Source: Shinisaurus crocodilurus (Eukaryota > Chordata > Lepidosauria > Squamata > Shinisauridae). From it: 64,000 bases of DNA. The DNA lies in NCBI GenBank assembly GCA_021292165.1, contig JAHFWL010000045.1, positions 1-64,000 on the forward strand. Reading direction: 5' to 3'. Under the pieces are notes generated by a model. That model worked only from the letters and a program-made list of their open reading frames with translations. It was not told the DNA's origin and ran no database searches. Both the position numbers and the translations under genes were made by a program. Positions 39,698-53,900 of this stretch are shown here, in pieces. How positions within the stretch are numbered: the stretch's first letter is position 1; each line of letters begins with the position of its first letter.

Positions 39698-42600
39698 ATG
39701 AAAAATGAGTACCCGAGAGCACTCTGTCCAGAGAAGACCTGCTTATGGGAGAGCATCTCATAGATTTCTACTGACCTTGTACTGGGTGCAACATAGAACC
39801 CATCAGCTCTTCTGAAAAAGAACAGGGAAGAGAAAGTTAGATGTGGTTGGGAATGGGATGTCCTTATCAATCCTGCCTCCCAAGGTCTGGTCCAGTCAAG
39901 GGGTCTTCCCTTTATCAAAGCTCACCTGGTCCCACATGAGCCACCCAGACTTTTTCATTCTTCATCATCTTCTTCTCCATCAGGGTGAGCTCCAGCTTGT
40001 CTATCTGCTCAGCACACAGTTGAAGGTACTGCTGCTCCATGTTGCCTTGCAGGTATCTAAGCTCCAGTTTCTGTGGGAATGAGTGAAAGGTATGTATGTG
40101 TGAATGTTGCATAGCCTGCAGTTTTTCACCCAGCTCACTTTTCAAAGGAGGCAAAACAGAAGTCTGAAGGAATCCCAGTTTAGTGCCGCCCAATCTCATT
40201 CCTTACGACCTTGGCTTCCTCCAGGCAACCCTGTTCATCGTCTTGGTGTCTCACCTTGGGATGGACTGTGACACCATTTAACTTTTGCGTAAAGAAGCAA
40301 GAGCCCAGAGCCAGAGGCTTTAAGGTCCCCAGGGGTTTCTGCACTCTCAGTGAAGGGCACGTCAATTCATGGTCATGGACAGCCTGCGAAAGACAAGCAT
40401 GGTCACTTTTGAGACATGCAAGGAGAGACGCCAAACTCCTGGAAGAATAGATGCCCGTCCAACAGGTTGTTGGACCTTCAGAGCAAAGGCATTGTTTCCT
40501 TGCAGCACGACCACTTTCTAGGCTTTTTTTTAATGTAGGGAAAATCAAACCTTCTTGGCAGTAGACCCACGGGCACATTTTGAAATTCGAGGAACCGTTG
40601 TGGACTGGTCACTACCACAAAATGGCTGTCATGGGAGCCTTGCTAGTCACAAAAGACAAGTCACTTGCCCCAGAACTACTGAGTATAAGGCAAAGGTTGG
40701 GCAACAAATGCCAAACCACATATTTGGCATCATCAAAATGCTAATTTCCCAGAAGGAAAACTGGGGATACTCAGAGACACACACCCCTCAAAAAACATGC
40801 CCAGGCAGCAATCCTCATGACAAATCTTAGCACAAGTGGCATAAGACTCATCAGGAGGGTGACCGAACATGCATGGGATGGGAGTGCATAATCGTGCCTA
40901 ATACGTGGTAGTGAAGGTGGTTACTTTGCTGCCTCTATCACATCCTTGATTCACCGTCCAGCTGAGCTCTCCCAAGTGGTTCAGCGATTGCTTTCATCTA
41001 CCCCACTGAATCCAGTGCTGGAGCCCTCAGAGGCCCGCTGTGATGAGTTTGTCAAACATTGTGAGGGTAAAATCACTCACCTTTATGCCAATTTGAACAC
41101 CACAATTAATTCACTGTCTGTTGAGGTTTCCACTTCCAGTGCATTGTCTTGTCCTGTGTTGTGGCATCAGTTTCAGTTTTTGATGCCTGAGGTGGTGGAC
41201 AAAATGCTTGCATCTGTGTGACTCACCACATGCTCTCTTGACGCTTGCCCATGATGGCTTCTAAACTCATGTCTAGAGGCAGTTATGGGTTGGACGAGGG
41301 CTAAAAAACATAAGCTGAATCCTAACAAGACAGAGACCCTGTGGGTAGCTAGCAGTGGTTCCCAAGTCTGGGAATTGGGTTGTTCACCTGTTCTGGACAG
41401 GGTTGCACTTCTCTGAAGGAACAGGCACATGGTCTGGGGGTGATCCTGGATCCATCAGAAGTCCAGGTGACATCAGTGACCTGAGTGCCCATTACCAACT
41501 TCGGCTGGTGCACCAACTATGCCCATTCCTGAATAGGGATAGCCTAGCTACTTGATCCACGCACTGGTAACCTCACAATTAGACTACTGTAATGGCTTTA
41601 CATCGGGCTATCCTTTTGCCTGTTTCAGGAGCTGCAGCTAGTGCAGAATTTAGCACCTAGGATGTTTAGTGGAACACCTAGATATACACATCTTACACCT
41701 GCATTAAAAGAACTGCAATGGCTGACTACTAGCTACTGAGCCATGTTCAAGGTTTTGTTGTTGACATACAAAGCCTTAAATGATTCGGGACCAGGATTCC
41801 TAGCTGACCGTCTTCACTTATATGTACCCAGTCGACCTCTGAAATCTTCTCAGGAGGCCTTAATGGTCATTCCACGGACACTGGAATGTCACCAGGTAGC
41901 AGTACATAAGCAGGGCCGGCGCTACCGCTAGGCAAACTAGGCTGTTGCCTAGGGCGCGCCGTAGCTGAAGAGGGCGCAGAAACGCTGCGCTCCTCTTCGC
42001 TGCCGGCGCGCTCCTGCCCTGTCCGCCCACCTCGCCGACAAAGCCAGGTCAGTGCGGGGGGATTGCGCCCGGAGGTAGTGGTGGGGTGGGGCCGAGCCTG
42101 GGGACAGCAAGTTAGCTTAAAACCCACCCACCCGCCTCTGCTCCCCCGCACCCCCCCCCACCACCACCCCGCCGCCGCTGCCGAACCCCCACCACCTACC
42201 TTCTCCGCACCGCTTCTGGAGCCCCGCCCGCGCTCTGTTTTGGCGGGAGGAACCAGGGCAACAGGGCTTAAACAGCCCTGTTGCCCTGGTTTCCCCCGGC
42301 CAAAAATAGAGCGCGGGGGTCCCGTTGCATCACTTCCTCTTCGGAGGCGGAGGCGGCCAGGGCGGGGGGGATGGTAGGTGGGTGCGGCGACGGGGGTGTG
42401 TGGTGGCGGCGGCCAGGGCGGGGTGTGTGCGGGGTTTGCAGAGCAGGGCTGCTTTGCTCCAGAGCCCCCCCCCCACGGCATGAGAGGGGGGGCACTAAAT
42501 ATAATTTATCCTAGGGCGCCAAACTGCCCTGCACCGGTCCTGTACATAAGTGGGCCTTCTCAGTGCTGGCACCCACCTTTGGAACACTCTCCCACGTGTG

Positions 42601-44937
42601 ATTTGAGAGGCAGATATGGCGGCAAGTTTTAAACAACTTGAAAACTAGGGCTGTGCATGTAATTGCGGTTCGAACCCGAATCGGATCGGCTTGATCTGGG
42701 TTACGTTTTGATTACAGTTTAATCGGATCGACCCGGATCAGATGTAATCGCCTGTCACTGGTTCCGTTTGATTACAGGCGGTTACTTCCGATCTGGGTGA
42801 GCAGCCAGGAAGCTCTTCCCCCCCCCCTTTCTAAATAAAATGGGGAGGAGGGAGGAGGAGAGTATTGTTGGCAGCACCATTACCCAATGGTAGTGATGTC
42901 ACACGAACCTTAGAGGGGGGCCGCCTCACCGCCCCTCACCAGCTGGCTCGCCTCTCCGCGGCAGCGGCCTGGCGACCCCGCTCGTCATTCTTCTGAGCGG
43001 TGCGGAGCATTCTCTGTGCCGCTTGCGCACTGTGCGCGCTGCTTGCGCTGCCGGAGCGGGTCTCATCACGTCACTTCTGGCACCGGAAGTGACGCGACGG
43101 GACCCTGCGCAGGCGCAAAAACGTCCCGTTGTGTCACTTCCGGCTCCGGAATAGATGCAAGGAGACCAGCGCCGGTGCGCGTATGGCTCGCCGCGGAGTG
43201 CGAGCTGCCCTCTGAGCCCACTAGGTCCCTCGCGCACCCTGCGCAGGAGTGAGCAGGCCGATTTCGGCCCGCTACGCCCGCACGGGGCGAACACGTACAT
43301 CACTACCCAATGGTGCTGCTGAGGAAGTAGCCCTTCTCCAATAGCAACGCTCGCTGGAGGAGGGCTAAGGGAGATCCATGCTTTGCTTTTATTTCTCTGA
43401 CTATGTGCATTTTGGATCAGTTTGTTGAGGAGGATTATAGGGGGTGGGTGTCTCTTTTTGGATTTCTTTTGTTTTATCCCTCAATATTATTTCATTTAGG
43501 GTGGCCGGGTGACCGGCCAGATGGGCGATTGATAAATGTAATAAATAAATAAATAAATAAATTTAGGAGTAGCTTTATTTTGAATACAAACAAATCCATT
43601 TACTTTTCTTTTCTTCTGACCCCAGTTTGGGGAAGGGGGACTGAAGGAGCGTTTGTTTGTTGCCTCGGGCTCCTAACTGCTTTGCTTTAAGATTTCCTAA
43701 GTTTTTTTTAATCTTTTATTAGGATTTAGTTTAGGACAATTAAAGTCCTTTTTGTTCATACAGTTTGTGGTAGTGAGGGAGTGTTTGACTCTGCTGGCCT
43801 TCTGTTCAGTGTTTGCCCGCCAGTTTTTTCAGATATCATTTCAATTATTATAATTATTATCATTATCATCATTAGGATCTCATTTCATCTCTCTCTAGTC
43901 CCATTTTCAAATCCCAACACAAGCCAGACTCCTTCGTGGGTTCTCCTGAGACCACTTTTGAGGATTGTGTGGTGGTGGTGGTGGTGGTGGTGGTGGGGTT
44001 CCTGCCAGTTTTTTTCAGATATCATTTTAAATTATTAATATTATTTTATTTATTTTTATTTATTATATTTATACCCCACCTTTTTTCCTGCAAGGAACCC
44101 AAGGCGGCTTACATAATCCTCCTCCTCTCCATTTTATCCTCACAACAACCCTGTGAGGTAGGTTAGGCTGAGAGTCTCTCATAGCCTGATCACCTCTTGG
44201 CCAATCATGATTAATTCGTCTGGGCTAGGTATGGTGGGGGGGAAAGGGTGTCAGAAGGGTGGCTTCCTGACCATACCTAGAGTGCTTGGTGGACATTTGC
44301 ATACTATTGCGTTGCAGACTCTGAGGCAACACAGGGCCCCCAGGAGAAACTATGTACATTCACAGGGGACATTTACAGGTGATTCTCAGCCTCTGGCTGA
44401 GGCTGAACTTATTTACATTTGCTTTGTTAGGGAGAACATCGGGGCAGCGCTTTTCTTCACATCCCCCCCTTTGGGAAGATGAAATCTGGGGTTTTAAATC
44501 CCTTGCATGTCATCTACTTTTACATGCACTTTCTAGTTGTAATAGTTAGAAAAGCTTGGGACAACTTGCCCGCCAACACATTTTCCTTGCCCTGAATGTG
44601 CACAACAGAAAAATCAAAATCTTGCAAGGCTAGGCTCTTCTGCCCTATAGAGCAAGGACAGAATGGGATGACTATCCCCTGTCAGAATCGAGTGCTGAAC
44701 CAGGGAGGTTCTACTTGGGTGGTTGGAAAACATAGCCCTGAAATTATCTAACTTTCCAGATTTGGCTCGCTGGGCATCCCAACCAAGCCAGATATCTTTT
44801 GTTTAGAAGTTGCATTTCAGTTCAAAAGCGATTAAACTTTTTTCCTGCACACCAGTGCTAAGCAGCAGTGGCTTTTGGGGGCCCAAGTAGTGCTCTCTAA
44901 GTCTTGGTCTGGCCACCTTGAGAAATATTAGGAACAG

Positions 44938-44976
<39 letters not shown>

Positions 44977-47900
44977 ATATATCTGACGTGTGGGATAATT
45001 AAGTTGCAGTCAAAACCTATGGCTCATGTTTCACCAGGTAGTTGGGTGAAATGGTTAAGATCACTGGTATCTTCTAAGGTGGATTTCCTGGAAGATACTC
45101 ATTGAATAATTAACAGAGCCACAACAGGAAGTGGGCGTAGCTATCAGCTCTTCCTCTTTCTGCTGGGACTCTTAGTGAGTGTGGCACCACCAGTTGTTGG
45201 CTCCACATTGTTCTAGTAGCAGCATGTAACCAGAGTTGCTGGTCTGAACTCCACAAGTTCAGACCCCAAGTATTTCCAAATGTACTTGTACCAACTGTAA
45301 GAAACGTTTTTTAAGCCTGCCTGAATGAAGCTGCATAATCTGAGTGAGTAAATGTTACTTTTAACTTTTACAAGACTGTGTCTCTGATTATTGTTCTGAG
45401 GGAGAGGAAAGGGGGCAAAAACAGGGAGATCCAGTCTGCGTTAAAGCATCCTGGATTACTAAATGCTAACTGGCTAACACTAGCCAAATCTAAGCTTCTT
45501 TTAAGCTGGAAAGGGACTCTACTCTGCTGATCTCACTAACGTGAGATAGGAAGGATATTACTCCACAATATTTCCTCTCCTAGTATCTTTTTCAAGTCCC
45601 AACAAGACACAAAGTCCTGCCAGTAGTCTAGGCTAGCAGCAAGTTGTGTCTGCAGTCCCCGCTGGGGGGCTAGGGTGACTGCCCTGAAGAAGGGGCTATT
45701 CCCCCCTATTTGTCTAAGCAACCTGCCTGCCTGCTGTTCTGTAGTCCCTGCTGGGGGGCTAGGGTGACTGCCCACTTTGTCTAGGCTGCCTGCCTGCCGG
45801 TCCGGAGTCCCCACTGGGGGTGTGGGTGAATGGGTAGAAGAAGGGGAATGCCTGCCCCAAATTAGTCTGTGTCCCACCTTGTTTTCTTTTATGGTGCTTG
45901 TCAGCTTTCCTGCATCCTTGCTGTTGTGGCTTCACGCTGTGCCCCTGTTGCTGCTAACCTGACTGCCCGAAAAGGGATGTGTTCTCCAGGTGGCTGGGGA
46001 AGTTTGCATGCCAAAAAAAAAGGATTAGTGCAGCGGCTTAGTATAGGGGCTGGCAGAGAGAGTCCAAAAAAGTTCCCTGTGAAAGATCTCCTTTTTGGGG
46101 GGAGAGGGCTGCAGGGGAACCACAAGACCCATGTGTCTGAAATGTAGGGGCCTAAGCAGCTCAGGGACATCTGCAACCTCACCAGGTTTCATGTTTCTAT
46201 CTTTTAAAATGAAGAAGACAAGTGAAAGATGTCCCACCCACCCCCATGCAAGTCTATGGAAAAAAAACTAGACTGAATCAATGCCATTACCATAATTGAT
46301 TCCACATAATTGTAATCGGATCGGGATAGATACAGATCAGACGGAATTGGAATCAGGCCCGATCCCGATTACACAGATCGTAATCAGATCAGAGGGCCCG
46401 TGCGCAGCCCTGTGGAAAACACACCTTTTCACCCAGGCTTTCTCTGAGGGACTCTATTACCACCCTGTTATATTGTTATGATGTTGCAATTTTTATTTAT
46501 TTATTATCTTGTTTGTATCTTGCTTTTATATTGTTATGTTGTATTTTAATGTGAACCACTTAGAGATTTTAATATACTAAGCAGTACAGAATTATTATAA
46601 ATAAAATAAACCCAACTAAAAAACACCCCCCACAAACACACACCCAGGCAGCAACCTTACCGACCCCCTCCACCGCAGACACACACCCAGGAACAGCACA
46701 CATTTCCCCTCACCCAAATGAAACATACACACTGAAAGAGGAAGTCATTAGAGTAAGTCATTGGACAGGGATGGGGAACATGTGGCCCTCCAGAAGTTGT
46801 TGGACTGCAATTCCCATCATGCCTCATCACTGGCTATGTTGGCTAGGGCTGATGGGAGTTGCAGCCCAACTTCTGTTGCAGTCCAACAACACCCCCACAC
46901 CATCCTTACAGGGTTGTTGTAACTATTACAACTAGAAAGTGCATGTAAAGTGCTATAAAGTATTCTTAAAAGCAGCCCAAGGCCAGCAAACATGGGACAG
47001 AGTTCAGCTATAAGGATGCACCCAGGTACAAGATTGTGCATATCAACTGTTGTATCAAGGCTAGTATGAACTAGCTCTGGAGTCCCAAACACAGTGACCC
47101 TTGGCCCCTACCAAGCTCCGTTCCTTTCCTGATTAATTAAAAATAAAACCCCTTTTTTAAACTGAGAGGCTGGCACTCCCCAGAGCGTCTCACCAGTCTA
47201 ACACTGTCTTGATTTCCGAGGATGCCTCTGGGCCCCATGTGAGCCCTGGAGGCATTCTTGGAAAATAAAAAAAGCAGGTGGCTGCCACCCAGCACTTTGT
47301 TTTCAAGTGTGCCTAGCCGTCCAGGGAAAAATACGTAAGCTGGGGCAGGAGAACATCCTGGGGGTCTAGAAGGGGCGGTGGGGTGTGCATTTTGACAGGT
47401 GTGTGTGTGTCGGTTGGTTTCAGTGGCTTGGTTCACACGACACGCTAAACCTCCTTAGGAATAAACCTACAGAGGTTTAGCATGTTGCCCGAACCCAGGA
47501 GGGTTAGTTAGGGTGGTTAAGGAGAGTCTCCTTAACCACCCTACTAAGCCATGGCTTGTTGTAGGGTTAAGACAGTGTTTCTCAACCTTGGGTCCCCAGA
47601 TGTTTTTGGCCTACAACTCCCAGCATGCCCCAGCCAGCTATGCTGGCTGGGGCATGCTGGGAGTTGTAGGCCAAAAACATCTGGGGACCCAAGGTTGAGA
47701 AACACTGGGTTAAGATAACCCTAGTAAGTTTAGCGCTTCATCCGAACCCGGACGACATGTGAACACACAGGCCGAAAAGGCACAGAGCCCCTTGGCAAGG
47801 GAGGCAATCAAGGGCTGCTGCTCTGGCTGATGAGGGAAGAGGGTGTGCAGCAGACGCCACCACTGCACGCCTCTTCCTCCTCCCTGAGCCCCACTCCCCG

Positions 47901-50900
47901 AGTCAACGCAGCGCTTCCTAGCAAGCGCCCTTTAACCCGCCCTTGCCAGGGAGTGCTGCGGTGGTGGCGAGGGGGACTAGCCACATGCTGTCTCCTCCTA
48001 GATCCCAGTTCGCCCCCCGTTCTCTCGCGGGATGTCGCGCCAGCGGGTGCCACACTGAGAGAGAGAGAGAAGGGGGGGCAATTCTCTCTGTCAGGGCTGC
48101 ATGCGTACACAGCCGTGACAAAGAGAATCGCCCCCCCCAAGTGGGGCTTGGGGAGGAGGCGGTGCAGGGCAGCGGCGGTGTCTGCCACGTGCCCCCTTCC
48201 CAAGCAGGAAGAGCGCGCGTGGCATACCACACTGCCACCACTGCAGCACTCCCTGGCAACAGCGGGTTTAACCCTCCCTTGCTAGGAAGTGCAGCCGCAG
48301 CGGCAGGCTCTACGGGGGGAGGGGGGTTGCCGTGCAGATTCTCGCCCTCCCCACCTTCTTTCCCCTTCCTCCTGGGCCTCGCTGTCAAGCAGCACCCCGG
48401 GGGAAGGGGAAAGGAGAGCAGAGGGAACGAGAACCATCCTTTCCATTGGGCTTACGTAGGAGTAATCCCAGCAGAAGGCGGCATTTTGAATTGCAGTCAG
48501 AGAAGCAGCCGCAAGTAGCCCTGCTTCTCCGGCCGTGATTTAAAAGGCTCCCTTCTGCTGGGATTACTCCTACGTAAGACCAGCAAAAAGGACGGTTCAT
48601 GGTGCTGCCAGGGAGAGAGGCTAGTCAGGTCGGGAGAGGGACCGGATTCTCCCTGGCAGTGCTGTAGCCCATGACAGCTGCTGAGCTGTCACCCCCGCTC
48701 CACCCCTCTCAGTGCTCCCGCAGTGTCCCCTGGGATAACGGCGGCGAGAGAACTGAGCAGGGAAGAGTGGAGAGGCAGTGCCTCCAGACCCCCGCTGTGC
48801 CCAGTCATTAGTCGGGCCCAGCTGGGGCCTAGGGCAACTTTAAGCTCACAGAGGCTACAGAGCCTCTGTAGGTTTTAAGTGTTGTGCGAACCCGCCAGGT
48901 GTGTGTTTTGTTTTGACTGAGGGCTTTTGTGTGTGGTGTGTGTAATTTGCCTGGGTTTATTGTGGTGTAGTTAAGTGTTTTGCCTGTGTGTGTGTTCCTC
49001 TGAGCATCACCAGTTTTCCTTCTATGAAATGGAAATTTTGTTGTGCTTTGTGGGAGCAAATACATGATTTGGCATTCAGGGCTCATATCCCCACTTCTAC
49101 GTTGTATTCAGTTTCTTGGCTAAGTTATATATCTCTGAGCCTCATCAGTTTGCCTTCTGTGAAACTGGTTTCTTTAGAAGAGAAAACTAGGCTCAAAAGA
49201 GTGGCTTTGCATTTTGGAGCTCCTACCCTACTTCTGCGTTTTACTTGCATTCTTGGGAAAGTTACCTTTCCTTTAGCTTCATGAGTCAGCCTTCTGGGAA
49301 ATGAGTGTTTGGTGATTGACCGAGGCAGCCATTTTGTGAATGGGAAAGCCTGCCCAGACAGCCATTTTGTGAGAACCCCCATAACATTCTCTCAAAATTC
49401 CAAATGTGTCCATTATCCCTAAATGGTTTGGGACCTCTGATCTAGCTCATCTGGAACACCTAATGGAGTTGGAAGTTACCAGTTACCTGTTTTAAGGAAG
49501 GGTCATTGGGGAGGAGATACAGGTGGAATTTTGGGGTTTGGACTTCAAGCTCTTGATAGAGTAGTGCCACGGCATGGATCTTTATGTTTCTCTTAAGTAG
49601 CTTTTTGAAAACAACTCCAGAGGAAAAGAACCTGGGATTTTCCCACACAGCATGAAATGGACCCACTCTATGTGGCTTCTCCAGACTCATCCTCTCTTCT
49701 ACAAAATGTGCAATGTGGACTTTGGAACTCTCTGTACCTGCCAAAGGAACACAAAGAAAACGTCGTTCAATAATCAGCAGTTGGCTTAAGGCAGTGGGTC
49801 TGGAGGGAACCTAGGAATTAAAACCTTTATCTCAACTGATCCTGAAGGCTCCAGTTGGTTCACAAAACGTTCATGGGAATGCTCTCATGCTTTGTCAAGT
49901 GAGGGGATGACTATCAGGCTCTCTAGACTTATTGCATCATGCGATTCCTTTTTAATGGCTCATGACTACTCTAGGCTACTGGAATATGTAGGCCACACAC
50001 CTACTGGCCAGGGTAGCACCTGAAACTAGTAGATGTCTGTATGTCGGAGTGGGACAGAAGAGGGGGAAGTACAGTGAATTTGGGCAGTAAGAGAAACAGG
50101 CTGCGGTTTCACCGATGCAGCCTTAATGGTCCTTACCAGACTCCCTCTCCGGGAGACCAAGTTCATTGAGTGCATGTACTGGAGGTTGGGTCCAAAGGGC
50201 AGTCTGGGGATTCTGCTTGTGTACCATCCACCCCGCTACACGACAGATTCCCTGGCCGAGGTGCTGGAGGTGGTCTCCGATGTGCATGTACAGTCCCCCA
50301 GGCTAATGGTGCTGGGGGACTTCAATGTACATTCAGGAGCTGCCCTCATGGGGGCACCTCGGGACTTCATGGAGACCATGGCCTCCTGGGAGCTGCACCC
50401 CATATTAACTGGACCTACCCATGTAGCCGGTCAGGCACTAGACTTGGTTTTTGTTTCTGGAGAGGGGGGAAATGATCTGGAAATTGGGGGTATATCCACC
50501 ACCCGCTTGTCATGGTCAGATCATTATCTGGTGGGGTTGGATTTCTTGGTGCCACAACCCCTCTGCAGGGGTGAGGGACCTATTAGGATGGTCCGCCCCA
50601 GGCGTCTTATGGAACCGGATGGATTCCTGAATGCGCTTGGGGAACTGGAGCATGCAAATGGTGGCTCGGTCGAGACCCTGGTGGATGACTGGAATGCTGC
50701 AATCACCAGGGCATTAGACCGAGTGGCCCCGAAGCGCCCTCTTCACCTGAACAGAGCTCGCATGGCACCTTGGTTTACTCCATCGCTGCGAGCTCTGAAA
50801 CAGGAGGTGAGAAGGCTAGAGCGCCGATGGCGTAAATCCCGCTCCAGACACAGGTTAGAGCTGCATCCTTGGCCTACCAGGTGGCGGTGAAGGCAGAAAA

Positions 50901-53900
50901 AAAGAATTTCTATGCTGCCTCCATCGCGTCTGCAGACTGCTGCCCCAGGAGGCTGTTCCATGTGGTCCGGAGCCTGGCTGGTCCAGTTGCTCCAGATCCG
51001 TTGGAACAGTCAAAAGCCTCCTGTGAGGCTTTAGCGAAGCACTTCGCAGATAAAATCGATCGAATTAGGAGTGGGATTTTGTACGTCGTGGACACAGGAA
51101 GTGAGTGGGAGGAGGCCAATAGCAGACCGGTTTTGTGGGATCGGTTCCAGCTTCTTCCTTCTGATGAAGTGGACAAGGTGCTTTCATCTGTGAGGCCGAC
51201 CACCTGCTTGCTTGATCCTTGCCCGTCCTGGCTCATCATGAGTTGCAGGGAGAGACTGGGTGAGGGGATCAGGGTGGTGGAGAATGCTTCCCTCGAGGAG
51301 GGAGTGATGCCATCAGCCCTCAAGGAGGCAGTAATAAGACCACTTCTAAAGAAGCCCTGCTTGGATCCCCAGGATCTAAACAACTTTTTCCCAGTCTCCA
51401 ATTTACCATTTCTGGGCAAGGTGATCGAGCAGGTGGTGGGTGCTTAGTTGAAGGCACACTTGGATGAAGCCGATTATTTAGATCCGTGCCAGTCGGGCTT
51501 CAGGCCTGGACATGGGACGGAAACGGCCTTGGTCACCTTGGTGGATGATATGAGGAGGGCTTTGGACAGGGGCAAATGCTCTTTTCTAGTCCTCCTTGAT
51601 CTCTCAGTGGCTTTTGATACCATTGACCATGGTATCCTCCTGGACCGCCTGGAGGGGTTGGGCATGGGAGGCACTGTATTGCAGTGGTTCCGGTCCTTCC
51701 TCTCTGGAAGGTACCAGAGGGTGGTTCTCGGGGAGGAGGCCTCGGACCCTCAGCTGCTCACTTGTGGGATGCCGCAGGGTTCCATCCTCTCCCCGATGTT
51801 ATTTAACATCTACTTAAAGCCATCAGGAGGTTTGGGGTGCACTGTCATCAATATGCAGATGACACGCAGCTCTACCTCTCCTTTAAGTCCTCACCGAGGT
51901 TGGCTGTTGAAACCCTGTCCAAGTGCTTGGAGTCAGTGGGTGGCTGGATGGGAAGGAACATGCTGAGGTTGAACCCCAACAAGACCAAGGTACTTTTGGT
52001 GGGAGACAAGGGGAGGTTAGTGTTGGAATTTGTTGGGGAAATCAAAGTATAAAATTAATGCTTTTTTAGTAGTAGAGTAGCAGCAGTGTTGGTTTAGTGG
52101 AGTAGGCTAGTCTAGAAAGTAAAAACAAACATAAGCCAGTTTCTTTAGCAAAAGATTTACTAAGACTATGACTTGAAAAATATAGGAATAAAACATAAAG
52201 AGGGTACAGGATACAAAAATTTAGAGCACAGCAAGTCAGACACAAAAAGAATGACTGCCGAACAAAAATGACTGCCCAACCAACTACACTGACATCATTA
52301 TTATCTTACTTATATACATTTTGTACAGTACATCTCTATAATGCATGAGGTAATGCTCACCTGCATGTAATTGAGACTCTCAGCTCCAGGAGCCAACTAG
52401 AAAAAATCATAACTGGGGCAAAGGGGAGTGAGCTGATAGCTAAGTCTTTGGACGGTTCTCTGCACCTGTCTCCAAGGCTAGCTTTCTTGCTTGAAGGCAA
52501 ACCCAGAATATTGAATCCATATTCTGACACTTTTTTTTGTTTGAAATGTTAGAAAGCTTTTATTAACACTTTTAATTTTTGAAGAGTATTATTTTTAGTT
52601 TTGAAATTATTTTTTGAAATTTTGGTTTAGGCAGAGTTTTTGTAAGTACATTTGTTAAGTTTTTTTTAGATGGACAATATATTAGTTTAATGATTTTTTT
52701 TTTGTATGTGGTCTCTTATATTGCTATATTTTATTGTTATATGTTTTGTGAGTGATTTTAAACTCTTAGAGTTGGTTAAGGAAATACATGCTGTGCTGTC
52801 ACAGAAAATTTTTATTGGTAGTTTTTTAGCTATATTTAAATTTTTTGAAAAGTTGAATAAATTAAGTTGTTTTTTATATGTTAGAGATATTGAAGCTATT
52901 TTTGTTTGGTAACTTGATGTGGCAACATTAGTTTGCTTTCTTGATATTTAGTTTATCAAAGCATTTTTAAATTGTAATATTTTATTTATTGACTTTTTTG
53001 TCAATATATAGTTTGCTTAGTTGGTGTCTATTTATATTTTTATTATTTTAGATTTAGTAAGAAGGTAGCTTTAAACAAATATCTAATGTGTTTTTTAGGT
53101 ATTTGAGTATCTTTTTAGCAGCATTTTAAGCTGGAATAGTGGGTTGTGAAGTGAATTTATATAGCATTTTTACACTGGCTGCTAAATTTGGCTTTGATTA
53201 TTGTGATAGGTATAACAATAGGTATAATCCTTTTTATTAAGGATTGATATATTTTTTGTTTGGAAATAGTTTATTTGTTGTACTTATAGATTTTACAAAA
53301 TTAGTGGTTATTGGCACATAATTAAGTATTTTATATTTTTTAAGTAATGCTAATATTTTGTGCTTTTGATTGAGAAAAATATTTTTTTGTTTTTATGATT
53401 TGTATTTTTAGATAGTGTGACACTTCACTTAAAGATTTTATTTTGATTTTTTTTTAATTGCTCTGCAAATTGTTGAAATAGGCTTTTGCTAGATTTAGCA
53501 CACAATATGTTGTTTATAAATGTGAGTAGTAACAGAATTTTTTTTTTTTGTATAAATATATGGGTCAGCAATGCTATGTTTGAAATTATATTTTATTAAT
53601 GTGTCATTTAAACACGAATTTTATGCTTTAGCAGACAGTTTTAAACTATAAACAGTTTTTTGTAGAAGATTTGTCTTGGCTCACTTTAAAATTTTGGAGT
53701 TGGTTGCATAAAAAATGTCTCTTGCAGTGGAGCATTTAGATATGCAGTTGTAAAATCTAAATGATGTACCGGTAAATTATGCATGGCAGCCAAGGACAGA
53801 AGCAAACAAACAGTTTCTGCTTTGCCTGTTGGTGAAAATATTTTATCATAATTTTGTCTTTTTATTTGGGAAAAACTTTGGGCTATTTAATGAGTTTTGT

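Noticed and set aside
47808..48518. Frames of 140-191 codons on both strands
   Set aside because: Inside the large multi-hairpin element; Pro/Arg-rich, mutually overlapping and without a domain.
52706..52912. 68-codon frame on the + strand inside the C-poor region
   Set aside because: A by-product of T-enrichment in the hypermutated copia-like element, whose coding strand is minus.
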